22,188 bases of DNA from JAEZKC01 sp046538945 (GCA_046538945.1 JBKHHW010000041.1:1-22188); one strand, 5' to 3'. Positions 1-7,635 are shown, counted from the first letter of the stretch. Notes: generated by a model not told the origin, from the letters alone. A program made the numbers and translations.

Positions 1-349
1 CGTCTGAAGGCGGACTATAGTCAGAACCACCGTAACGACAGGTGCCGGTGTAGCTGTCATAATAGTAATAGGGAGGACATCTGCGATGATCATACCAGTT
101 AGGATTGTCTCTGTACCACCAGGGAGTGTTGTTGAAATCGTACCAGCTCCATGAATAATTAGTCTGGTAGCAGCGAAGCTCCGGGTAACCGAACATGTCC
201 CGTTCCCAGACACAAATCTCCCGCTCCCTGGTCACGATGGTGTCCACCTGCTCCTTTTCCCGGGAGCCCTCCTCTTCAGGAAGGACTTCATTGTCATAAG
301 AAGCAAATTTGGTGTAACACCCGCTCAAGGTGATACTTAACACCACCAT
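1..349 (-). CDS. Tyr/Trp-rich lipoprotein, N-terminal part only; signal peptide apparently frameshifted
   Basis: A frame open to the window edge encodes a lipobox (LSGC) followed by a mature chain rich in Tyr, Trp, Asp, Asn and Pro with four more Cys. A WYD motif occurs twice, and there is a WWY and a YYYY run. The gene is cut at base 1. The in-frame ATG at 349 has GGGGAG 8 bases upstream but leaves only ten residues before the lipobox Cys and no positive charge. A better start, ATG at 386 with AGGAG 4 bases upstream, encodes MRKIRAAS but is out of frame by one base; removing one C from the CCCC run at 360-363 joins it perfectly to the hydrophobic segment and lipobox. I therefore suspect an indel (mutation or sequence error). 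It is probably an outer-membrane or surface lipoprotein of unknown function. It is separated from the flagellar operon by about 250 bases and need not be related to motility. Confidence 0.6.
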   Translation of the reverse strand, partial: MVVLSITLSGCYTKFASYDNEVLPEEEGSREKEQVDTIVTREREICVWERDMFGYPELRCYQTNYSWSWYDFNNTPWWYRDNPNWYDHRRCPPYYYYDSYTGTCRYGGSDYSPPSD

Positions 350-421
350 CAACAAAACTCCCGATGCAGCTCTGATCTTTCTCATAGTACTCCTGTCCAT
401 ACAAGATTTGCCTATATATTA

Positions 422-451
422 AATATAGAACCAGTCTGCCGCTTAAACCAA
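422..451 (-). promoter_or_regulatory. Possible sigma-70-like promoter of the lipoprotein gene
   Basis: On the minus strand TTGGTT and TATATT are separated by 18 bases and lie 36 bases or more upstream of the lipoprotein start region. The -10 matches 5 of 6 consensus positions; the -35 is weak. The region is AT-rich. No sigma-28 or sigma-54 element was recognised here. This is a weak motif match only. Confidence 0.25.
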
Positions 452-534
452 AAATACGTAGCGGAAAAGATCAGAACACCCAGATATTCTGGATCTTTCC
501 CAATCCCGCTTACACTATTAGACGCTTGGGGAAT

Positions 535-582
535 AAAAAAAGCTACGAAATCTTTTAAAAAGCCAGGTGGTTTTGGAGTAGC
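535..582 (-). terminator. Possible terminator at the end of the flagellar operon
   Basis: Just after the HDOD gene, the minus strand can pair GCTAC (578-582) with GTAGC (542-546), followed immediately by a run of seven T (complement of 535-541). The outer stem is only five base pairs; the enclosed stretch can fold further through CTTTTTAAAAG. The position and T-run suit a Rho-independent terminator, but the stem is imperfect. The rest of 387-600 shows no gene. Confidence 0.4.
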
Positions 583-600
583 AGCAGAAGAAATGAAAAA

Positions 601-1521
601 TCAACCCGCATCTGGCAGATCTGCGTTGTCCTGCATAAGCGAGATATATGCTTCAGACTTGTCGAATTCTACAAGAAACTCTGCCTGAAGCTGCTCCAGG
701 TCAGGTTCATCGATGGGCATTCCGGCTTTGGAAAAAATATCCCAAAGCCGCTCGTCGTAAACAGGTGCTGCAAGACGCCCGGAATTCCCGGTTTCGCTGA
801 GATGACACAGCAGGTCAGCCACCGTAACCGTAGCTACAAAGGAAGCATCGGTTTTGGCATTCCACGGTTGGTGATGGTTCTCGATTGTGTCTGCAATGAT
901 CGCGGGAAGGTTCCATTTTTCCGCAAGCCACGAACCGATCTGCCCGTGTCCGGTTCCCAGTACACTCTTTTCGGCACTGTCCAGATCGGAATTCTCCGCC
1001 TCCCGGAGCACATCCAGAAAATCGCTTGAAAAGTACTGATTCAGGATGATTTTTCCCATATCATGCAGCAGTCCGGCCACAAACGCCTCTCCGGAATACC
1101 GTGAACGGTTGTTCCGTGCCAGCATACGCGCCGCAACACCGCAAGCGGCGGAGTGTTCCCAGAACCTCACCGCATCAAAACTGCCGGCGCTCACTGAGGA
1201 ATTCTTGAACACATCGAAGACAGAAAGCCATAACCCCATGTCTTTTACAGTGTTAAAACCCAGAACAACTATGGCCATATTAACAGTTGAAATCTCTCTG
1301 GGAAAACCGTAATACGCGGAATTGGCAAGCTTTAGGACCTTGGCAGTCAACGCCTGATCTGTTGAAATAAGCCGCGCGAGAGTGGATGCGGAAGTTTTCG
1401 GACTGTCGATCATCCTGAGCATTTTCGACACCACAGTCGGAAGTGTCGGCAGGCCTATCACACTCTGGGTAATTTTCCGTATACGCTCAGGAGTTATCCT
1501 CATTTCACTCTTATTCTGCAT
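601..1521 (-). CDS. HDOD domain signalling protein
   Basis: A 306-residue protein built almost entirely of one HDOD domain. Its start has the typical LPTLPTVV segment and a (L/I)STDQALTAKVLKLANSAYYG-like helix pair. It keeps what looks like a complete set of HD metal ligands: H123 (WEHS), H153-D154 (LLHDMGK), H192 (GHGQIG), H216-H217 (NHHQP) and D235. HDOD proteins act in bacterial signalling and motility or stress control, often without proven enzymatic activity. It is the last gene of the flagellar operon. The longest frame begins with TTG at 1542, overlapping the previous stop codon, but no Shine-Dalgarno site precedes it. ATG at 1521, preceded by GTGAGG, is preferred; ATG at 1503 is also possible. 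A role in flagellar or c-di-GMP control is inferred from position only. Confidence 0.85.
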   Translation of the reverse strand: MQNKSEMRITPERIRKITQSVIGLPTLPTVVSKMLRMIDSPKTSASTLARLISTDQALTAKVLKLANSAYYGFPREISTVNMAIVVLGFNTVKDMGLWLSVFDVFKNSSVSAGSFDAVRFWEHSAACGVAARMLARNNRSRYSGEAFVAGLLHDMGKIILNQYFSSDFLDVLREAENSDLDSAEKSVLGTGHGQIGSWLAEKWNLPAIIADTIENHHQPWNAKTDASFVATVTVADLLCHLSETGNSGRLAAPVYDERLWDIFSKAGMPIDEPDLEQLQAEFLVEFDKSEAYISLMQDNADLPDAG

Positions 1522-1538
1522 AGTCCTCACGTCACCTA

Positions 1539-1850
1539 TCAAGCTTCAATGTCTATCAAACTTCCGCTGTCTGGCTTCTTCTTGTTCTCTTCGGAAGATT
1601 TGTCTTTCTTCTTATCTTTTTTCGATCTTTTCCTGGAACGATTCTGGTCTTTCTTCCGATCCTCAGGATCGATATTCTTGCCCTCTGCCTCGTCCGGTTG
1701 GGTCGGCATCTTGAGTTGCTGCTCTACCCGGGCGTTTGCAATTTCGGCATTTTTAACCTGATGAACCGCCGGAGCTCGATGAGCATTTGACTGGAGTCGA
1801 TCAAACTGCGGCACGTTGTTTACCGAAATGTGAACACCCAATCCACTCAT
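1539..1850 (-). CDS. Small lysine-rich protein of unknown function in the flagellar operon
   Basis: A 103-residue protein I do not recognise. The N-terminal half is neutral and polar (starts MSGLGVHISVNN). Residues of about 58-92 are a highly basic, charged tract dominated by Lys, Arg, Asp and Glu, probably disordered. It has no membrane segment and no Cys. The start is well supported: AGGAGG lies 8 bases before the ATG. The gap to fliA is 24 bases, and its stop overlaps or abuts the HDOD gene, so it is co-transcribed. The basic tract could bind nucleic acid, an acidic protein or the membrane surface; nothing in the sequence decides this. Low-complexity composition gives some risk that it evolves fast or is poorly conserved, but operon position and ribosome site make it a real gene. 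Confidence 0.75.
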   Translation of the reverse strand: MSGLGVHISVNNVPQFDRLQSNAHRAPAVHQVKNAEIANARVEQQLKMPTQPDEAEGKNIDPEDRKKDQNRSRKRSKKDKKKDKSSEENKKKPDSGSLIDIEA

Positions 1851-1874
1851 AACCCCGACCTCCTGAGTATGATT

Positions 1875-2639
1875 TTACACACTCGTCTTCTGAAGCAGTT
1901 TTGTACGAAGCTTCAGAATCGCCTTGGAATGTATCTGACTCACCCGGCTTTCGGTAAGATCCAGTACCACTCCTATCTCCTTGAGAGTCAACTCCTCATA
2001 ATGATAGAGCGCAACGACCAGTTTTTCCTTTTCTGGAAGATTTGCGATCGACTCTTTAAGAATGCTTTTGACTTCCGAGTACCCCAGCTCCTTCAAAGGA
2101 TTGCTGCTGCCGGGATCTTCAACCTGATCGATTATTCTGATCTCTTTGGAATCTGAATTTCTATCCGGCAGCGCCTCTTCCAAAGAGACTATGGTACTAG
2201 GAGTAACCTCGGCCAGAAGCTCCTCATATTCGCTTATCGATATGCCCAGCTCCTCACAAACCTCATCGTCATAAGGTGCACGGCCCAGTTCATTCTCAAG
2301 TTTGACGAAAACTTTCTGAAGATCACGAGACTTCTGCCGTATCGAACGGGGTACCCAATCAAGAGCCCTGAGATCATCCAGAACCGCTCCGCGAATCTTG
2401 TGACCTGCATACGTTTCAAATTTAAAGCCCCGTTCAGGCTCGAAAGTCTCGACTGCTTTTATCAGACCCATGATCCCGGCGCTTACCAAGTCGTTGCGGT
2501 CAACCGATTTAGGAAGATTCACCGCCAGCCGTTGTGTGATATACTTAACCAAATGGGCATATTCTACCAGAAGCTTATCCTTGGCTACTTTCGATCCGGT
2601 TTCCTTGTACTCCCGCCACAAACTATCGATACTCGACAT
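1875..2639 (-). CDS. fliA: RNA polymerase sigma-28 factor FliA (FliA/WhiG/SigD family)
   Basis: This sigma factor of 254 residues directs RNA polymerase to late flagellar genes such as flagellin. Region 2 is clear (VKYITQRLAVNLP, DLVSAGIMGLIKAVETF, FETYAGHKIRGAVLDDLRALDW), with the DDLRxLDWVPRS signature typical of the FliA/WhiG group at its end. Region 4 is the helix-turn-helix near the C terminus (LTLKEIGVVLDLTESRVSQIHS). The longest frame begins with a GTG at 2645 that is part of the Shine-Dalgarno site itself; ATG at 2639 after GAGAGGTGA is preferred. It sits after flhG and a small membrane gene, just as sigD lies near the end of the Bacillus fla/che operon. No anti-sigma factor flgM is seen in this window. 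Confidence 0.97.
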   Translation of the reverse strand: MSSIDSLWREYKETGSKVAKDKLLVEYAHLVKYITQRLAVNLPKSVDRNDLVSAGIMGLIKAVETFEPERGFKFETYAGHKIRGAVLDDLRALDWVPRSIRQKSRDLQKVFVKLENELGRAPYDDEVCEELGISISEYEELLAEVTPSTIVSLEEALPDRNSDSKEIRIIDQVEDPGSSNPLKELGYSEVKSILKESIANLPEKEKLVVALYHYEELTLKEIGVVLDLTESRVSQIHSKAILKLRTKLLQKTSV

Positions 2640-2702
2640 CGTCACCTCTCGTAGCCAACCTTGTTGTATCCTTAATAACTCTCAGAAAGCCCTGTTTTAC
2701 CA

Positions 2703-3077
2703 TCACTGAGAAGACCTATTTTTATCCGACTTCTTTTCACCCTTTTTTCCGGAATCAGCATTGTTTTGAATCCTTATCGAATTACCTCCGGAACCGGGAA
2801 CAAGACTTTGCTGGAACAGATAGATTCTCTGAAGAAGTCCACCTTCGACCAGATGCTCCGAGTCAGGCTGAATATCTGAAACCAGCCCCTTTAGAATTAT
2901 GTCACTTATAATCAAACCGGCAAACCAAAACAGTACCCCCGAAACGCTCGCTTTGATCACCGCACTCAAAGCAGTACCAATCGAATATGGATCAACATAA
3001 TCATAACAGACTAAGAGAGTTATAACAAACGCTCCCGCTGCCATGATTCTCGCCAATCTCCTGGTCCACCTTATCAT
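2703..3077 (-). CDS. Small membrane protein of unknown function between flhG and fliA
   Basis: A 124-residue protein, not recognised. The N terminus is basic (MIRWTRRLARIM), followed by a hydrophobic helix at about 11-26. A short loop (YVDPYS) leads to a second hydrophobic stretch at about 34-60 (VSGVLFWFAGLIISDIIL). The C-terminal 60 residues are polar and end in a Lys/Ser/Asp-rich tail. The frame extends upstream into flhG (to 3164), but the ATG at 3077, 14 bases after the flhG stop and preceded by AGGGAAG, fits the operon better. The predicted form is a two-helix inner-membrane protein with a cytoplasmic tail. Its place between flhG and fliA suggests a role in flagellar assembly or placement, like other small membrane accessories such as SwrB of Bacillus, but no homology to SwrB is claimed. 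Confidence 0.75.
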   Translation of the reverse strand: MIRWTRRLARIMAAGAFVITLLVCYDYVDPYSIGTALSAVIKASVSGVLFWFAGLIISDIILKGLVSDIQPDSEHLVEGGLLQRIYLFQQSLVPGSGGNSIRIQNNADSGKKGEKKSDKNRSSQ

Positions 3078-3091
3078 ATTTCTGATCTTCC

Positions 3092-3967
3092 CTATACCCC
3101 GGAATTTATTCTGCCGAAAAACCTGGAAAAGAAACTGCTCTTCTCCGCAATCCCGCAGCCGCATATTTTCCGTGCCAGTACAGTCGTACGATGCACGAAA
3201 CGGTTGTGGGTACTGTCCGCTTTAAGCAGATTCTGCATACGGCCGAAACGCTGAATCTCCTTGTCTGAGAGAATAACCCCGAACAGCTCCAATGGCTTCT
3301 TCAGGAATTTTACCACTAAAGCATTCAACCTGTCAAATGTTTCACTTCCCTCTCTGTCATTTGAAGCCATATTCACCACCACGCCTATGCGGGTGGCGCC
3401 TTTTTCGTATAAAACCTTAACCATAGCGTAGGCATCAGCCAGTGACGTGGGGTCAGGCGACATAACCAGAAGAGTCAGATCAGCGTGGGATGAAAAGTGT
3501 GTTACTGTAGACCCTATCCCCGCACCAGTATCCATAACCAGAAAGTCATAACTCTCTTCAAGTCCCATAAAATCAACACGTAATCTCTCCAACCGAGAAG
3601 CATCCATATTGGCCAGTTCCTCCAGGCCGGATGCTCCAGGAACGAGAGCAATACCACCAGAGGTTCTCATTACTACATCGTTTAAACCGCACTCACCGGA
3701 TATGAAATGGGAAATATTGTATCGGGGAGCCATTCCAAGAAGGATATGAACATTCGCCAGCCCCAGGTCCACATCCATCAACAGCACCTTTTTCTGCAGT
3801 TTCTGAATAGCACCTGCCAGGGTAAGTGAGAGGGTGGATTTCCCCACTCCCCCTTTACCGCTTGTGATAGCAATACTTCTGCACCGATGAGAAGCTCTCT
3901 TGACCGGATCAGGCTTAAGATCTTTGTTTTTAGCCAATTCCCGAAGTTTCTGTGCCTGATCGTTCAC
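3092..3967 (-). CDS. flhG: FlhG (YlxH/FleN), MinD-like ATPase controlling flagellar number
   Basis: A 291-residue ParA/MinD-family ATPase. The deviant Walker A is SGKGGVGKST (36-45); switch regions follow at DVDLGLANVH (65-74) and VMDTGAGI. The N terminus carries NDQAQKLR, matching the DQAxxLR motif by which FlhG stimulates the GTPase of FlhF. The C terminus (SSFFSRFFGRI) looks like the amphipathic membrane-targeting helix of MinD-type proteins. FlhG limits flagellar number and works with FlhF in placing the basal body. ATG overlaps the flhF stop codon by four bases (ATGA), so translation is probably coupled. The usual Asp of the MinD-type switch (NVD) is His here; whether it matters is unknown. 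Confidence 0.96.
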   Translation of the reverse strand: MNDQAQKLRELAKNKDLKPDPVKRASHRCRSIAITSGKGGVGKSTLSLTLAGAIQKLQKKVLLMDVDLGLANVHILLGMAPRYNISHFISGECGLNDVVMRTSGGIALVPGASGLEELANMDASRLERLRVDFMGLEESYDFLVMDTGAGIGSTVTHFSSHADLTLLVMSPDPTSLADAYAMVKVLYEKGATRIGVVVNMASNDREGSETFDRLNALVVKFLKKPLELFGVILSDKEIQRFGRMQNLLKADSTHNRFVHRTTVLARKICGCGIAEKSSFFSRFFGRINSGV

Positions 3968-5244
3968 CTGGACCGCCCCTTGATGAGTCTCTGTACAAAC
4001 TGAGCTGATTTTGCAAGCTCTATGTCATCGGGCACACTCTGCCCAAAGGTGAAATAGGATACAGGAAGACGAACATTGCTGACCACATTGAAAATACTGC
4101 CCAGCTGAGTAGTCTCGTCCAATTTGGTGAACAGGAGGCGGTTCACCTTTATGGTCTTGTAGAGCCTGATCATCTCCTGCAGATCCGAATCCTTTGTAGT
4201 GGCACTGAGAACGAGGTGCGTTTCGTCAGGCTTGAGCACACCGACGAGAGTCTTGAGTTCCTCCATGTGCTCGGCATTCCTCTGACTTCTCCCTGCAGTA
4301 TCCACAAACACCACGTCACTTTCCCTGCAGTTGGCCAGCGCAGCGGGAATCTCCTCGGGTGAAAAAACCACCTGCAGCCCGACTTTCACAATATCAGCAA
4401 ACATCCGGATCTGCTCGATGGCGGCTATACGATATGTATCTGCTGTAATTATGGATATCTTTTTACTTTTATTCAGGCAGCAGTGAGCAGCCAGTTTGGC
4501 AAGGGTAGTTGTTTTTCCTGATCCGGTCGGACCCACAAAGGCAACCACCACGGGACCATCTTTTTTAAGCTTCAGAGGCCCCGATACAGGAAACTGGCCG
4601 CTAAGACTCGAAACCAGTTTGCTTTCAAGTTCCGCCTCGGATACGGCACCCGAGTCCCGAATAGAATAAATCAGTTTTTCCGCGATATCCTGCTTGACCT
4701 CTGAATCAGTCAATCTTTTAATCAAAGCTCTCCAGCCCTCTTCGGTAACTGCGGGAGGTGCTTCATTCTTTTGTGCTGTCTGGCCTACTGTGCCGGAGGT
4801 GAAAATCGATTTGACCAGATTTTTAAGCTCCCGCACATCCTCTTTGAGTTCAAGGATTTCATCCGCCTTTTCCTTCTCCTGAGGAGCTTCGGGAGCTGTT
4901 TTTTTCGGCTGTATGCCGGTTCTGTTTCTAGGCGGAAAATAGGGGCGCACCTCAGGAACTGCCGGAGGCGGAACTGCAGGCCTGGAAGAGGAGGCAGGAC
5001 TCTTGGAACGAGGCCTGTTGTATACACCGGGGTCATTCACATGAAGAGGCGGAAAAGTCGTGCTCTTAACAGCAGCTTCGTCATCGATAGCCGCTGTGAC
5101 CTCAATCTCATCCGGACCTGCCAGACCGAACATCTTCTTCTGAATCTTTCGGGTCTTGAGGATGATTGCATCCTCTCCCAGTTCCTCTTTTATCTGAAGC
5201 AGCGCCTCGCGCATACTTCTTGCCATATACTTCTTAATTCGCAT
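3964..5244 (-). CDS. flhF: FlhF, SRP-family GTPase for flagellar placement
   Basis: A 426-residue SRP-type GTPase. It has a basic N-terminal B domain with the typical start MRIKKYMARSMREALLQIKE. A proline-rich linker follows at about 60-125 (PPPAVPEVRPYFPPR), then a helical N domain at about 130-215 and the G domain. The GTP-binding motifs are complete: GPTGSGKTT (238-246), DTYRIAAIEQ (269-278), DTAGR (315-319) and TKLDE (373-377). FlhF recruits early basal-body parts to the membrane at the site of assembly, with FlhG as its activator and antagonist. The start ATG has GAGG just upstream. A 109-base gap with a hairpin separates it from flhA. Confidence 0.97.
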   Translation of the reverse strand: MRIKKYMARSMREALLQIKEELGEDAIILKTRKIQKKMFGLAGPDEIEVTAAIDDEAAVKSTTFPPLHVNDPGVYNRPRSKSPASSSRPAVPPPAVPEVRPYFPPRNRTGIQPKKTAPEAPQEKEKADEILELKEDVRELKNLVKSIFTSGTVGQTAQKNEAPPAVTEEGWRALIKRLTDSEVKQDIAEKLIYSIRDSGAVSEAELESKLVSSLSGQFPVSGPLKLKKDGPVVVAFVGPTGSGKTTTLAKLAAHCCLNKSKKISIITADTYRIAAIEQIRMFADIVKVGLQVVFSPEEIPAALANCRESDVVFVDTAGRSQRNAEHMEELKTLVGVLKPDETHLVLSATTKDSDLQEMIRLYKTIKVNRLLFTKLDETTQLGSIFNVVSNVRLPVSYFTFGQSVPDDIELAKSAQFVQRLIKGRSR

Positions 5245-5284
5245 TGCCTCGACCTTTTAGGAAACTGATTTATCCCCTGATTTG

Positions 5285-5309
5285 CCGTTTTCAACTTTCC
5301 AGAAAACGG
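5285..5309 (-). other. Hairpin in the flhA-flhF gap
   Basis: A perfect inverted repeat, CCGTTTTC and GAAAACGG, with a 9-base loop lies midway in the 109-base spacer upstream of flhF. No T-run follows on the minus strand, so it is not a classical terminator. Downstream of it and before the flhF ribosome site, AAATCAG occurs twice, 5 bases apart (5265-5271 and 5277-5283). It could be an mRNA stability or processing element, or a control site for flhF translation. Confidence 0.5.
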
Positions 5310-5353
5310 TCATGGTTGTCTATTCAAAGTCCCTGTGTTTTTTTATTCAATAC

Positions 5354-7444
5354 CTACTCGAGTGAAACCATTCCCATGGAGCGAATCTCTACTCCGGGTA
5401 CGATTTCATTATATGAAAGGACAATAAGTTCTCCGAAGTTGGTTTCAGTCAGTCTCTTGAGCTGTGGCCGCACTGTGGGAGAACAGATAAGAATCGGCAG
5501 TTCTCCCGAGCGTTTCACGCTTTCAACCTGTGCGCCGACAGCTTCCAGAATCCGACTTACATCAGCAGGTGAAAGAGCGAATCTGAATGCACCATCGCTT
5601 TCCTGAATTGCTCCCTCCAGGCGTGCCTCAAGATTGGGATCGAGCGTGATCACCGGCACCACCCCGTCATCGTTTTTGTAGACCTCACAGATCTGGGCCG
5701 CCAAAGCATTTCTCACATATTCAGTGAGGATATCGGTGTTTTTGCTTCTGGGAGCCACATTGGCCAACGTTTCAAGAATAAGCAGCAGATCCCGGATGGA
5801 AACCCTCTCCCTGAGCAGATTCTGAAGCACTTTGTGAATCTCACCCACACTGAGTATAGAGGGTACAAGTTCCTCCACCACGGTTGCGCTGTGTTCTTTG
5901 ATATTGTCGAGAAGTGTTTTGACATCCTGGCGTGTAAGGATTTCATCTGCATGGTTCTTTATGACTTCGGTAAGGTGAGTGGCAAGCACAGCCGGCAGTT
6001 CAACCACCGTGTACCCGGCGATCTCCGCATCCCCCTTCTGACTTTCCGTTATCCAGAGAGCCGGCAGATTGAAAGCCGGTTCCACGGTAGGAACTCCACG
6101 GATTTTCTTGGTTGCAGTGCCGGGATCCATGGCCAGATACGCTCCGCTCATCAGCTCACCACTTCCCACCACAACTGTACGGATCTTGATTCTGTACTCG
6201 TTAGGCTTGAGCTGAATGTTATCCCGGATGCGAATAGGTGGAATGATGATGCCGAGTTCTGTTGCCAGTTGTCGCCGGATCATGGTAATTCTGTCCAGCA
6301 GATCCCCGCCCTGCTTCACATCCACGATGGGGATCAGACCGTAACCAATTTCAAGCTCCATGGGATCCACATGAAGGTAATCCTCAACCCTCTCCTCCTT
6401 GGGCTGACCCTGTGCCAAGGACTGCTGTTGCTCCTGATTTTCACGCTCCATAGCCTCTTTTTTGATGCGGTTGTTACCCATATATGCAGCGGCAAAAGTG
6501 GACAATCCTAAAACAATGAAAGGTATTTTGGGAAAACCGGGAATGATTGCGAAGAAAAGCATCATTCCACCGGCAATGCTGAGAACTTTGGGACGGGAGA
6601 AGACCTGGACTACTATCTCCTGCCCAAGATTGCTCTCTGATGCGGCCCGGCTGACAAGAATACCTGCCCCGGTGGAAATCATTAATGCAGGGATCTGGGA
6701 CACCAGTCCATCACCGATGGTAAGCATGGTATACGTGGAGAGTGCTTCTCCCCAATCCATTCCCATCTGGGCCACACCGATGATGAAACCGCCTATCACA
6801 TTCACCAGGGTAATGAGTATACCGGCTATAGCATCCCCTCTGACGAATTTTGATGCTCCGTCCATGGCCCCGTAGAAATCCGCTTCTCGAGATATCTGGG
6901 AACGGCGGTCACGAGCCTGCTCTTCGTTTATAAGCCCGGCATTGAGATCGGCATCGATGGCCATCTGCTTTCCCGGCATGGCATCGAGAGTAAACCTGGC
7001 TGCCACTTCCGCTATTCGTCCTGCACCCTTGGTGATCACCATAAACTGAATCAATACCAGGATTATGAAGATCACCACACCGACAACCATGTTTCCTTTG
7101 GTGACAAACGTCCCGAAGACCTCCACCACCCTGCCCGCATCGGCCTGGCTGAGTATGAGTCTGGTTGTGGCCACGTTCAAAGAGAGGCGGAACAGAGTAA
7201 CAGTCAGAAGAAGTGATGGAAAGACCGAAAACTCCAACGCATCCCGGTTGTACATCGAAACCAGAAGGACTATCAGAGCAAGACAGAGATTAAGAGACAA
7301 AAAGAGGTCCATAAGCATGGTGGGGATCGGTATCACCATGACTACAAGGATACCCACCACGCCAAACACCACGAGCAAATCACGCTGCTTGGCTAAGTTC
7401 TGCAGAAATGAAGAATTAAAAATGTTGCCCAGACTTGGGGGCAT
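5354..7444 (-). CDS. flhA: FlhA, export gate protein of the flagellar type III secretion system
   Basis: A 696-residue member of the FHIPEP family, full length. The N-terminal half is membrane embedded, with about eight hydrophobic segments (around 20-330). The conserved cytoplasmic loop is present (GRIAEVAARFTLDAMPGKQM and a downstream DADLNAGLI). The C-terminal half (about 360-696) is the soluble domain that forms the nonameric ring and docks chaperone-substrate complexes. It holds a Lys/Glu/Gln-rich linker (ERENQEQQQSLAQGQPKEE) and the typical ending with PGVEIRSMG. The longest frame starts with GTG at 7447 followed by ATG; the ATG at 7444 after GGGTGA is preferred. It is downstream of flhB across a 190-base AT-rich gap, the longest gap between flagellar genes in the window. 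Confidence 0.98.
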   Translation of the reverse strand: MPPSLGNIFNSSFLQNLAKQRDLLVVFGVVGILVVMVIPIPTMLMDLFLSLNLCLALIVLLVSMYNRDALEFSVFPSLLLTVTLFRLSLNVATTRLILSQADAGRVVEVFGTFVTKGNMVVGVVIFIILVLIQFMVITKGAGRIAEVAARFTLDAMPGKQMAIDADLNAGLINEEQARDRRSQISREADFYGAMDGASKFVRGDAIAGILITLVNVIGGFIIGVAQMGMDWGEALSTYTMLTIGDGLVSQIPALMISTGAGILVSRAASESNLGQEIVVQVFSRPKVLSIAGGMMLFFAIIPGFPKIPFIVLGLSTFAAAYMGNNRIKKEAMERENQEQQQSLAQGQPKEERVEDYLHVDPMELEIGYGLIPIVDVKQGGDLLDRITMIRRQLATELGIIIPPIRIRDNIQLKPNEYRIKIRTVVVGSGELMSGAYLAMDPGTATKKIRGVPTVEPAFNLPALWITESQKGDAEIAGYTVVELPAVLATHLTEVIKNHADEILTRQDVKTLLDNIKEHSATVVEELVPSILSVGEIHKVLQNLLRERVSIRDLLLILETLANVAPRSKNTDILTEYVRNALAAQICEVYKNDDGVVPVITLDPNLEARLEGAIQESDGAFRFALSPADVSRILEAVGAQVESVKRSGELPILICSPTVRPQLKRLTETNFGELIVLSYNEIVPGVEIRSMGMVSLE

Positions 7445-7614
7445 CACTTCACCCTTTCTGTGCGGTAAACCGACTTGTTCGAATCGATTCTGCTTCCGGA
7501 CCGCCGCATCGAAAGTATAAGGAAAAGAATATAAAAATACTCAAATCACGAGAAAAACAACAGCCCCAAAACTCTTTAAAACATTACAATACAGTTTGAT
7601 ACGGCTAATCACTT

Positions 7615-7629
7615 CAGTATTGAATACTG
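7615..7629 (-). other. Short hairpin right after flhB, in an AT-rich gap
   Basis: Six bases after the flhB stop, CAGTAT pairs with ATACTG across a three-base loop. The rest of 7445-7614 has no gene. On the minus strand it is rich in T and A (about 7500-7610) and holds TTGAGT and TATACT 19 bases apart, a poor promoter candidate. No clear sigma-28 or sigma-54 site was found. The gap may separate two transcription units or hold an mRNA processing site. Confidence 0.35.
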
Positions 7630-7635
7630 CTTGCT

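Noticed and set aside
387..600. Sigma-28 or sigma-54 promoter in the gap after the operon
   Set aside because: No convincing TAAA-N15-GCCGATAA or TGGC-N8-TGC match; only a weak sigma-70-like pair was kept.
3078..3164. Extended N terminus of the small membrane protein inside flhG
   Set aside because: Would overlap flhG by 73 bases; the segment is arginine-rich and unlike a real start, while ATG at 3077 fits the operon spacing.
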